From NCBI RefSeq assembly GCF_003350545.1, contig NZ_QQBA01000016.1:1-52480 (forward strand): a stretch of DNA of 52,480 bases. The letters are read 5' to 3'. This DNA comes from Flavobacterium glaciei. Its GTDB lineage: Bacteria; Bacteroidota; Bacteroidia; Flavobacteriales; Flavobacteriaceae. Below, one piece after another: positions 46,241 through 52,480 of the stretch. The position numbers and the translations under genes are program-made. Within the stretch, counting starts at the first letter, position 1. The number at the start of each line of letters is the position of its first letter. Under the pieces are notes generated by a model, which did no database searches, had not been told where the DNA came from, and saw only the letters and a list, made by a program, of their open reading frames with translations.

Positions 46241-47374
46241 ATGAAATTTAAAATTCTGTTTTTATTATTTCTGGGAATGGTCAACGTACATTCTCAAACG
46301 GTAAAGAAATCTATTCCTGTCAAAAAACCTGTAACTACTGCAAAAGCCACTGTAAAAACGCCAGTAAAATCAACAGTAAAACCTGTGGTAAAAGCTCCAG
46401 CGGTAATCGAAGGGATTTTTGCAACAATTTCTACAAACAAAGGTGATATTGTATTGGAATTAGAATACAAAAAAACTCCGGTAACGGTAGCAAACTTCAT
46501 TGCACTAGCCGAAGGTAAAAATACATTTGTCACGCAAGAAAACCTTAAGGGAAAACCCTTCTTTGATGGTTTAAAGTTTCACCGTGTCATCAAAGACTTC
46601 ATGATTCAAGGAGGAGATCCTTCTGGTAATGGCTCTGGTAGTCCAGGTTATGCATTCAAGGATGAAATTACTGATTTAAAACACAATAAAGGAGGAATTC
46701 TTTCTATGGCTAATTCTGGACCTGCTACAAATGGAAGCCAGTTTTTTATTACTCACAAAGACACCCCATGGTTAGATGGAAAACATACTGTTTTTGGTCA
46801 CGTTACAGAGGGTATGAATGTGGTAAACTCCATTGCACAAAATGATGTAATTACAAAAATTACCATCGTAAGAAAAGGCGCTTTGGCTAAGAAATTTGAT
46901 GCCCCAAAAGTGTTTGCAGATTATTTTAACAATAAAGCCGAAGACGCTAAAAAAGAAGTTGAGCAGAAATTAGCTAAATATAAACAAAATACTGAAGCTA
47001 ACTTTTTAGCTTATCCAAAAGTGGCAGTAGAATTTTCAAATGCAAAAACAACTGCAAGCGGACTAAAATATATTGTATTACAAGAAGGAACAGGAGAATC
47101 CCCTATAGCATCAAGTAATGTAAAAGTACATTACACGGGTATGCTTTTAGACGGAAAAATTTTTGACAGCAGCGTACAACGTGGTGAACCAATTAGCTTT
47201 GGTTTAAACCAAGTAATAAAAGGTTGGACTGAAGGTGTTCAATTAATGAAAGAAGGCGCTAAGTATAAATTCTATATTCCATCCTATTTAGCTTATGGGG
47301 AACAAAGCGCAGGTGGTGTGATTCCACCAAATTCAGACTTAATTTTCGAAGTAGAACTTCTTAAAATTAACTAA
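46241..47374 (+). CDS. Periplasmic prolyl isomerase: cyclophilin-FKBP fusion
   Basis: A 377-residue paralogue of the preceding gene. Signal peptide [19 protein letters not shown] lacks a lipobox Cys, so the product should be soluble. A Lys/Val/Thr/Pro-rich linker (about 25-55) precedes the cyclophilin domain ([39 protein letters not shown]), followed by a helical linker and a compact FKBP domain ([41 protein letters not shown]). It starts 32 bases after the first fusion and ends at a strong terminator, so the pair is one operon. High identity in the cyclophilin half indicates tandem duplication followed by a change in anchoring. Confidence 0.93.
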   Translation: MKFKILFLLFLGMVNVHSQTVKKSIPVKKPVTTAKATVKTPVKSTVKPVVKAPAVIEGIFATISTNKGDIVLELEYKKTPVTVANFIALAEGKNTFVTQENLKGKPFFDGLKFHRVIKDFMIQGGDPSGNGSGSPGYAFKDEITDLKHNKGGILSMANSGPATNGSQFFITHKDTPWLDGKHTVFGHVTEGMNVVNSIAQNDVITKITIVRKGALAKKFDAPKVFADYFNNKAEDAKKEVEQKLAKYKQNTEANFLAYPKVAVEFSNAKTTASGLKYIVLQEGTGESPIASSNVKVHYTGMLLDGKIFDSSVQRGEPISFGLNQVIKGWTEGVQLMKEGAKYKFYIPSYLAYGEQSAGGVIPPNSDLIFEVELLKIN

Positions 47375-47397
47375 TAATAAAAACATTCGTTTACATC

Positions 47398-47437
47398 AAA
47401 AAACCCGTCTCATTCCTAAAAACGAGACGGGTTTTTT
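47398..47437 (+). terminator. Intrinsic terminator after the PPIase pair
   Basis: A 14-bp stem AAAAAACCCGTCTC / GAGACGGGTTTTTT with a 12-nt loop, 23 bases after the stop. Confidence 0.9.
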
Positions 47438-47557
47438 ATGTACTATCATTCTAAAAATCACTTAACTCTTACAAGAACTTCTATTTCTTATATGGTTAGA
47501 TTGTAAACACGTAAGAAATATAAGTTCTAAATTAAACAGACCACTACTTTTAGACTA

Positions 47558-47998
47558 TTACTTCTTTCCAAATTTCCAGTCAAATTCATCTTTTTGATTG
47601 ATAATGGCACCTATCTCAAATTTTACCACTTCATCAAATTCTGTTTGAAAAATCATCCAGTTTTCCTCGTTAAAATAGTTTTCAAAGGTATCAAACTCTT
47701 CCTGAGTAAATTTAGTAATACCTTTGACAGCTAAATCTTTTTTGACTTCACTTATTTTTCTGTTGATTATTTTATACCCAAAAACTTCTAATTCTGGACT
47801 CGACGCTACGATATACCCCAACTTAAAATCTTCCTCAACATAGAACGTCAATCGCATTTTTAGTTTATTGTAAGCAAAAATCACATTGTCATCCTCGTCC
47901 TTATAATTACGGTCTGGTTTGCCGTAAACCGCTGTAACATCATTTTGTTTCATTCCGAAAATGAGCTTGTCAATTCCGTTTTTTGGATTTATTTTCAT
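47558..47998 (-). CDS. Conserved small soluble protein, unknown function
   Basis: A 146-residue cytosolic protein without a signal peptide. The N-terminus (GIDKLIFGMKQNDVTAVYGKPD) has the helix-turn pattern FGMxxxDVxxxxGxPD seen in BamE/SmpA-like folds and some immunity proteins, followed by strands (NVIFAYNKLKMRLTFYVEED). No toxin gene is adjacent, so an immunity role is only speculation. It starts with ATG. It stands alone between the PPIase terminator and the recombinase region. Confidence 0.65.
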   Translation of the reverse strand: MKINPKNGIDKLIFGMKQNDVTAVYGKPDRNYKDEDDNVIFAYNKLKMRLTFYVEEDFKLGYIVASSPELEVFGYKIINRKISEVKKDLAVKGITKFTQEEFDTFENYFNEENWMIFQTEFDEVVKFEIGAIINQKDEFDWKFGKK

Positions 47999-48010
47999 AT
48001 TCTAATTTTC

Positions 48011-48040
48011 CGCCAAAGTTCGCAAAGTTTTTCGCAAAGT
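48011..48040. repeat. Short direct repeats of CGCAAAGTT type
   Basis: Three near copies (CGCCAAAGTT, CGCAAAGTTT, CGCAAAGTCC) lie within 35 bases upstream of the 47558-47998 gene. Similar words occur between genes elsewhere in flavobacteria as far as I recall. No function is evident. Confidence 0.5.
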
Positions 48041-48108
48041 CCACTACCTTTTTATTTAAAAAATTAGTGCCCAACAAATACTGCTACTGATTCTAAAAAT
48101 AACAATTT

Positions 48109-48198
48109 GGGCGTGACCCTCTAAAAAAATCGGGTCGGGCTATCCGCTTCAATCTCCCGAAGAAAAATCGGGAGGATTTCCGCTTTTATCCCTCACGC
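48109..48198. repeat. Structured palindromic element upstream of the recombinase
   Basis: Terminal inverted words GCGTGA (48111-48116) and TCACGC (48193-48198) enclose GGGTCGGGCTATCCGCTT and a central 7-bp stem CTCCCGA (48154-48160) / TCGGGAG (48168-48174). GC-rich against AT-rich surroundings. Elements reading GGGCGTGACCC...GGGTCGGGC...CCCTCACGC are, as I recall, dispersed in Flavobacterium. It is the main content of the 286-base gap before the recombinase gene. Confidence 0.65.
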
Positions 48199-48284
48199 AA
48201 AAGCCTCGACACTTTAAGAAACTTTAATTTAATATAACAATATTTGCAAAAATCACTATCTTTCATTCACAAAATCAACACAAT

Positions 48285-49328
48285 ATGACTTGGTCAGCAA
48301 AACTTATAAAACACAATAGCGAAAGTAGAATTGCCGTCTATTTTGAAAAAAATCAAGACTTAATTGCCCGCATCAAGCAAATAGCAGGAGCCCGATGGAG
48401 CCAGCAAAAAACGGTTTGGCACCTACCCGATACCATCGAAAATAGAGAACGTTTCAAGATAGAACCCCTTAAAAATTCTCTTCCTTCCGCCGAGGGAATC
48501 ATTCAAATAGAGAAATTCATACAATGGCTATCGTCAAAAAGATATAGTCCCAGCACCATAAAAACCTATAGCGAAGCGCTCAAATCATTTTTAATATTTT
48601 ACCGAGAAAAACCCATTGCTGAGATCAATAACGAGGATGTGATTATCTATAACAACGAGTATATTTTGAAGAATAACCTATCGGCTTCGTATCAAAATCA
48701 GATTATCAACGCGATAAAGCTGTTTTTTATAACAGTAAGAGAAACCAAGATTGACATTGATAAAATTCACCGTCCCAAACGAGCGAAACTATTACCAAAT
48801 GTGCTGAGCAAAGAAGAAGTAAAATTAATTCTGAACGCTCATAGCAATATCAAACACAAAATGATGTTAAGCTTAATTTATAGTTGTGGTTTGCGCCGAA
48901 GCGAACTTTTAAATTTAAAACCTGCTGATATAGATTCTAAAAGAGGCATTGTAATTATTCGTCAAAGCAAAGGTAAAAAAGACCGAATTGCTCCTTTGTC
49001 ACCAAAAATATTAGAAATGCTCCGAGAATATTATACAGGATATAAACCAAAAACTTGGCTATTTGAGGGCCAAAACGAGAATACAAAATATGATGAACGC
49101 AGTTTATCTAATGTACTCAAACAAGCATTAACAAAATCCCGAATAAGCAAACCCGTAAGTTTACACTGGCTACGACATAGCTATGCCACTCATCTACTCG
49201 AAAGCGGAACTGATTTGCGCTACATACAGGAATTATTAGGGCATAGCAGCAGTAAAACTACTGAGATTTACACGCACGTTAGTACAAAAAGTTTGCAACA
49301 AATAAAGAGTCCCTTTGATGATTTGTAA
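48285..49328 (+). CDS. Tyrosine-type site-specific recombinase (XerC/D-IntI-like)
   Basis: A 347-residue recombinase. An extra N-terminal domain (1-62; RWSQQKTVWHLPDT) precedes a SAM-like core-binding domain (about 70-165). The catalytic domain has all residues: Arg204 (SCGLRRSELL), Lys229 region (SKGKKDR), His294 and Arg297 (HWLRHSYATHL), His320 (ELLGHSSSKTTE) and nucleophile Tyr329 (IYTHVS). The C-terminal end IKSPFDDL resembles the (V/I)RSPLD ending of integron integrases. The additional helical insertion that marks canonical IntI is absent between the second and third motifs. It is followed by a gene-free gap and a block of small genes ending in an attC-like hairpin. Confidence 0.93.
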   Translation: MTWSAKLIKHNSESRIAVYFEKNQDLIARIKQIAGARWSQQKTVWHLPDTIENRERFKIEPLKNSLPSAEGIIQIEKFIQWLSSKRYSPSTIKTYSEALKSFLIFYREKPIAEINNEDVIIYNNEYILKNNLSASYQNQIINAIKLFFITVRETKIDIDKIHRPKRAKLLPNVLSKEEVKLILNAHSNIKHKMMLSLIYSCGLRRSELLNLKPADIDSKRGIVIIRQSKGKKDRIAPLSPKILEMLREYYTGYKPKTWLFEGQNENTKYDERSLSNVLKQALTKSRISKPVSLHWLRHSYATHLLESGTDLRYIQELLGHSSSKTTEIYTHVSTKSLQQIKSPFDDL

Positions 49329-49631
49329 TATTTATTTTATACTTTAGCTAAATGGATACTAGACCTTTCTATGGCATAAAGCCAACCTTAATTGGGTAGA
49401 TTAGAGCCATTTTATGGCTGGTATAAACGAGTTACCTGCAAGCACCAATCAGAATCGAGAATCTAACGTAATAAATTATATCGCAAAACATTAAAATTTA
49501 AGCCACAAATAATGAAAAACATTACCAACAATTCTCTGTTTTTATTTTTTCCACACTCCTTTTTTTAACAAATTTTAGTCAACATACTGTCTAATATCTG
49601 TTTTTATTAAATCACTTTAATTCTATATACA
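49329..49631. other. 303-base gene-free leader after the recombinase: candidate left boundary
   Basis: It contains a hairpin AGCCAT-TTT-ATGGCT (49405-49419), GTTACCTGC (49431-49439) whose exact complement GCAGGTAAC begins the attC-like element at 52260, and CGAGAATCTAACGT (49456-49469) resembling CGAGAACGTC at the far end (52380-52389). A short decayed frame (49512-49594) looks like a signal-peptide remnant. It might be the recombination site at the left side of the gene block; unproven. Confidence 0.4.
49512..49594 (+). pseudogene. Possible remnant of a signal-peptide-coding gene start
   Basis: ATG at 49512 opens MKNITNNSLFLFF in one frame. After a shift, STLLFLTNFSQHTV continues in another frame to a stop at 49594. 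Joined, the two halves read like a signal peptide ending at a Ser-Gln cleavage site. The rest of any gene is missing. The piece is short, so chance similarity is possible. Confidence 0.25.
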
Positions 49632-50276
49632 ATGCCTAATAAACTTGACAAATTAAATGAACTTAACGAGTTGTTGAAATCAGGAGCTATTTCACAACAA
49701 GAATTTGAATCTCTAAAAACAGAAATAATTAACAGCCAAAGCATTAACCCCAACTCCGAGAAACCTGAGACAAAAAATAATATAGAAAAAAATGTTGACA
49801 AAGAGAAAATTAGTTTAAAATCGTTTACAGATAATGGGGGCATTTTTATTAAAGCTCCAGATATTCAGTATCTCAACATAAAAGATATATCAAATTCAAA
49901 TATTGAAATACTAAAACCATTTATAAGACAAAAGCAAATTCATTCTCCTGCTGAAATGACTAGCGATGAAATTACAATTGGAAATAAAATTTTTAGTGCT
50001 TTAGAAATTGCAGAAATGAATTCTGAAAGACCCGGTTTCAACTATGCCTTTGGTTCGATAGTTAGTGTCTTCTGTTCAGGTGTGGCTCTTTATTTTATCA
50101 CAATTTCACCTTGTTTTATTATACTTGGTGCAGGATCAAGTTTAATTACTTCGCTTATTATTTCAATTACAACTTTAAACAAAGTTGACGCAACAAAACT
50201 TGATAAAATGTTTTCTTACATTGCATTAGCATTAGGAGTAATTGCTATTGTTGTTTATTTAAATTCGGGTGAATGA
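49632..50276 (+). CDS. SHOCT-domain protein with two C-terminal membrane helices
   Basis: A 214-residue protein. The N-terminal SHOCT motif (DKLNELNELLKSGAISQQEF, 5-24) is a short helical oligomerisation or anchoring module. A polar Lys/Glu-rich linker (35-60) and a middle domain (60-130) with ITIGNKIFSALEIAEM follow, then two hydrophobic helices (about 138-160 and 163-180) and a third short one (about 192-208). The function is unknown. It is the first gene of a four-gene overlapping set; its stop overlaps the next start by 4 bases. No consensus -7 box is evident within the preceding 100 bases. Confidence 0.8.
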   Translation: MPNKLDKLNELNELLKSGAISQQEFESLKTEIINSQSINPNSEKPETKNNIEKNVDKEKISLKSFTDNGGIFIKAPDIQYLNIKDISNSNIEILKPFIRQKQIHSPAEMTSDEITIGNKIFSALEIAEMNSERPGFNYAFGSIVSVFCSGVALYFITISPCFIILGAGSSLITSLIISITTLNKVDATKLDKMFSYIALALGVIAIVVYLNSGE

Positions 50277-50683
50277 AATTAAGCAAAACAAATTTAAATA
50301 CTGCTGAAACGTATAATTTAGCTAATAAAATGCTATTATTTATATTGCTATCAATGTTTTTGTATCCACTATTAACTGCGTATTTAAATCTTGGTTTTTC
50401 TTGCCAATATAAATTAATCTTTGGTACTGAATGTCGTTCGTGTGGTTTAACTCGTGGATTACGAAACTGTCTGAAGTTTGACTTTTCAACTGCAAATAAA
50501 TTTAATGCTCAATCAACTTTCGTTTTTCTAATAATTATAATTCAAATAATACTTCGTATTTCATTGATATTCATTTTAAAAAACAAATATTTATCAACCC
50601 AAAAAAACATAATCAAAATCGCATCTTTTGATGTATTTATTATTATATCATTATTAATTTTTAACTTAAAATACTATGGATAA
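50273..50683 (+). CDS. DUF2752 membrane protein
   Basis: A 136-residue protein with about three membrane segments (about 21-44, 77-99, 112-132). Between the first two lies the DUF2752 signature: CQYKLIFGTECRSCGLTRGL (about 43-62), i.e. Cys-x2-CGLTR, followed by FNAQSTFVFL. DUF2752 proteins are small bacterial membrane proteins of unknown function; the cysteine pair suggests metal binding or redox chemistry. The start overlaps the upstream SHOCT gene (ATGA) and the end overlaps the next SHOCT gene by 8 bases, implying coupled translation and a shared complex. Confidence 0.85.
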   Translation: MKLSKTNLNTAETYNLANKMLLFILLSMFLYPLLTAYLNLGFSCQYKLIFGTECRSCGLTRGLRNCLKFDFSTANKFNAQSTFVFLIIIIQIILRISLIFILKNKYLSTQKNIIKIASFDVFIIISLLIFNLKYYG

Positions 50684-51128
50684 ACTTGAAAACTTAAAAA
50701 AACTAAAACAACTGCTTGACGATGGGGTTCTTTCAGAAAAAGAATATTCTGAAATGAAAAATGAAATTCTATCAAAAACAGATGATGACGTAAAATCATC
50801 ATTAGAAACACCTATCACGGAAAATAAAAAAAATAAAACAGGAACATTAACTGTAGGTTTCAAAGGGCAATGGTTTTTATTTGATGCAAAAACACAATTA
50901 TTTGTAAACAACGTGTTGCATTCTACTCATTCCACCAAACAAGGTTTTAGCGTTCAAATACCTATCTCCTCCGAAAGCATTTCAATTAAAGTAGTGTTGA
51001 TGTCCATAAAATCAACCGTATATGAATTAGAAGAACTTGATAAATCAAAAGACTATTCATTAGGCTTAATATATGATTCAGCTTGGGGCAAATACAGTAA
51101 TAAATTTAATATCGTAGAAAATGGTTAA
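50676..51128 (+). CDS. SHOCT-domain protein with beta-rich C-terminal domain
   Basis: A 150-residue soluble protein. The N-terminal SHOCT motif (ENLKKLKQLLDDGVLSEKEY, 5-24) is similar to that of the protein at 49632. A short linker leads to a beta-sandwich-like domain (about 52-150; TGTLTVGFKGQWFLFDAKTQ, VNNVLHSTHSTKQGFSVQIP). The shared SHOCT module suggests the two SHOCT proteins associate. It overlaps genes on both sides by 8 bases. Confidence 0.8.
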   Translation: MDKLENLKKLKQLLDDGVLSEKEYSEMKNEILSKTDDDVKSSLETPITENKKNKTGTLTVGFKGQWFLFDAKTQLFVNNVLHSTHSTKQGFSVQIPISSESISIKVVLMSIKSTVYELEELDKSKDYSLGLIYDSAWGKYSNKFNIVENG

Positions 51129-51618
51129 GGTAAAAGTTAAACAGAATGTATCAAACAAACCAAAATATTTTTTATTGATATTTGGTTTTGCAATTATAAT
51201 GATGATTTTCACCTTTGGAACAGATAAAATTTCTGAGGTATTTCGTAATTTAAATGGCAGTTCAAACAACAACTCTTCACAGATTGAATCAATACTTTCA
51301 AAACAAGAAAACTTACTAACTATAGATGAATGGAAAAAAATAGCGGATTATAGAGCGCAAGAATTTTATGAATGTACCAAGGATTTAGCTAAAGATTTGG
51401 AGAGTTATGCTGTTTTTGAAAATTGTTCCCGACAGTATAACAATGCTTGGGTTGTATTTCAACTTGGAATTGATGAAAAATCTAACCTAACTTATGAACA
51501 GCGTGAACAGTTGAAGGAGTATTGGAAGAAAACAGAAGATGATATGAGAGGAAAGGTTATTAAGTTAGCTGAGGAAAAAGAAAAAAAACTAAGACCAAAT
51601 AGGTATAATGATAATTAA
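51121..51618 (+). CDS. Single-pass membrane protein with charged C-terminal domain
   Basis: A 165-residue protein. A basic N-terminus (KVKVKQ) and one membrane helix (about 16-33; YFLLIFGFAIIMMIFTFG) are followed by an Asn/Ser-rich stretch and a helical, highly charged domain (about 63-165) with two cysteines (YECTKDLAKD, FENCSRQY) that may form a disulfide. The orientation is most likely with the helical domain outside. No family is recognised. It is the last gene of the overlapping set, overlapping the upstream SHOCT gene by 8 bases. The gap 51619-51690 holds nothing clear. Confidence 0.7.
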   Translation: MVKVKVKQNVSNKPKYFLLIFGFAIIMMIFTFGTDKISEVFRNLNGSSNNNSSQIESILSKQENLLTIDEWKKIADYRAQEFYECTKDLAKDLESYAVFENCSRQYNNAWVVFQLGIDEKSNLTYEQREQLKEYWKKTEDDMRGKVIKLAEEKEKKLRPNRYNDN

Positions 51619-51690
51619 TTAGCTAAACAAAATACTATTTACTTATTATAAAACTGCTTTACATTCTCTTTAAATTAATAAATAAAAAAT

Positions 51691-51966
51691 ATGATAAACA
51701 ATTCAGACGAATTATATGATGAAATAATGAAAAACAAGCCAAATGAAATTAGGCTTGTTCTTTCCAAAATAGATGAAATTCTTGCAAAAGATTTGAAAAA
51801 TGAAGATTACGAAGATTGTGCAAGATTGAGAGATATGAAAGAGCCATTAAATAAATTTCTAAAAAATGAACTCCAATACAATGACATTAAAGACGATTTA
51901 TCATTTGCAAACGAAAAAATTGGCGGTTTGATTAATGATGCAATTTTAAGAGCTAAAAACAAATAA
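51691..51966 (+). CDS. Small UvrB/UvrC-motif (UVR) protein
   Basis: A 91-residue soluble protein. Residues 20-50 (VLSKIDEILAKDL, NEDYEDCARLRDMKEPL) form a helical hairpin matching the UVR motif, which in UvrB and UvrC mediates their contact and in ClpC-type and McsA proteins serves as a protein-binding hairpin. No catalytic domain is present, so it is an adaptor-like module. It lies 3 bases before the next gene and in the same direction as the SHOCT operon. Confidence 0.75.
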   Translation: MINNSDELYDEIMKNKPNEIRLVLSKIDEILAKDLKNEDYEDCARLRDMKEPLNKFLKNELQYNDIKDDLSFANEKIGGLINDAILRAKNK

Positions 51967-51969
51967 AAT

Positions 51970-52221
51970 ATGGAGACATTTAAAAACAAAGTAATTGAAA
52001 TTTTTAATAGTAAAAATGAAAATTTCAAACGAAGTCTTACCCGTGAATTTCAAAAAGAAGAACCACAAAAGACCAATCCTACATTATACAAGTATAGAGA
52101 AATATTAATTTTTGATATTCTTAAAGAAATTTCTGAAAACAATGATGATTTAATCAATGGTATTGAGAATCCAATGAACTTGATAGAAGAGTATCTATTT
52201 AATCATATAAATTCGTATTAA
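51970..52221 (+). CDS. Small helical protein of unknown function
   Basis: An 83-residue protein, predicted mostly alpha-helical and acidic (EILIFDILKEISENNDDLIN, GIENPMNLIEEYLFNHINSY), with no signal peptide or membrane segment. It begins 3 bases after the UVR gene stop, so the two are co-transcribed and perhaps act together. Its stop lies 39 bases before the attC-like hairpin, the position of the last gene in a cassette. Confidence 0.65.
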   Translation: METFKNKVIEIFNSKNENFKRSLTREFQKEEPQKTNPTLYKYREILIFDILKEISENNDDLINGIENPMNLIEEYLFNHINSY

Positions 52222-52259
52222 TATGGTAAATTTAAAATAACACAATAAACAGAAAGCCA

Positions 52260-52390
52260 GCAGGTAACACACGCTACAAGCAATTTGGGGATTTGGCTTA
52301 ATTTAAAGTTGGTCTTGTATTTGGAAAATTTGTGTTTATCCGAAGATTTGGCTTCCTTAATCCCAAACTGCTTGTAGCGCGAGAACGTCA
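52260..52390 (+). repeat. attC-like long imperfect hairpin
   Basis: The left arm at 52272-52293 (core GCTACAAGCAATTTGGGG) pairs with the right arm at 52359-52379 (core CCCAAACTGCTTGTAGC) with one A-C mismatch and one bulged G. The outer parts are GGTAACACACG on the left and GAGAACGTCAGGC on the right; GTCAGGC differs from the integron core GTTRRRY at one base. Inside, GATTTGGCTT occurs twice (52290-52299, 52345-52354). The unpaired bases and the roughly 130-base size recall attC recombination sites. It follows directly after the last small gene. Bases 52391-52480 show nothing further. Confidence 0.6.
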
Positions 52391-52480
52391 GGCTGTGAAA
52401 AAACCCCGTTTTCATTTCTTTTTTACCTTATAGAACTGCTATAAACTGGTTCTAGGCTAAGCTAATTTTTGAGGTTCTTT

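Noticed and set aside
47558..47998. Immunity protein of a contact-dependent toxin
   Set aside because: No toxin, Rhs or secretion effector gene is near; the fold hint alone is not enough.
48109..48198. XerCD dif site
   Set aside because: The length and internal structure do not match a 28-bp dif with two 11-bp arms; it fits a dispersed palindromic element better.

Overview
This window is a chromosomal segment from a member of the Bacteroidota, most likely a Flavobacterium or close relative. The evidence is low GC, TAnnTTTG-type -7 promoter elements in place of E. coli-like promoters, a T9SS type A sorting tail on a secreted protease, a gliding-motility lipoprotein (GldI), a serine-palmitoyltransferase-type enzyme, and many small lipoproteins. 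No rRNA, tRNA, insertion sequence or CRISPR array was recognised.

Layout. 1-5,900: a minus-strand envelope cluster (DUF4834 protein, YfhO-like membrane protein, GT4 glycosyltransferase, polysaccharide flippase). 5,900-24,300: mostly housekeeping genes in small or single units. These are an outer-membrane transporter-like barrel, a GNAT-fold protein, the SPT-like PLP enzyme, a NYN/LOTUS protein, a large 7TM hybrid histidine kinase, RdgB, a DEAD-box helicase with an Arg/Gly tail, a CarboxypepD_reg protein, a DHCW cupin, a very small Lys-rich protein, PepD, DUF3810, NDH-2, an ECF sigma factor with a membrane partner, and an acyltransferase. 24,400-39,100: a Nudix hydrolase, DUF4268, an operon of S8 protease, nitronate monooxygenase-like enzyme and exported protein, then MnmA, a YwqK/MORN protein, PyrG-YidC, DUF3820, OsmC, a LysM/periplasmic-binding fusion and GuaA. 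39,200-47,400: exported proteins of unknown function (one tandem paralogous pair), RidA, a CLC-F-like channel, NrnA, GldI and two cyclophilin-FKBP fusion prolyl isomerases in tandem.

47,500-52,480 has a different character. A tyrosine recombinase (48,285-49,328) is preceded by a structured palindromic element (48,109-48,198). It is followed by a 303-base gene-free stretch and then six small plus-strand genes packed with overlaps: two SHOCT-domain proteins, a DUF2752 membrane protein, a one-TM protein, a UvrB/UvrC-motif protein and an orphan. The block ends in a long attC-like imperfect hairpin (52,260-52,390) with a mismatch, a bulged base and an AACGTCAGGC end. I read this as a candidate integron-like gene cassette of Bacteroidota next to a possible cognate recombinase. 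It is the best candidate for an undescribed system in the window, but mobility and linkage to the recombinase are inference.

Two general points. Several open frames extend upstream to a TTG that lies inside a TAnnTTTG promoter box, so I moved those starts to the next ATG; guaA and the Nudix gene then have almost no 5' leader. Many intergenic gaps carry inverted repeats: some are clear intrinsic terminators, others belong to repeat types that look genome-wide.
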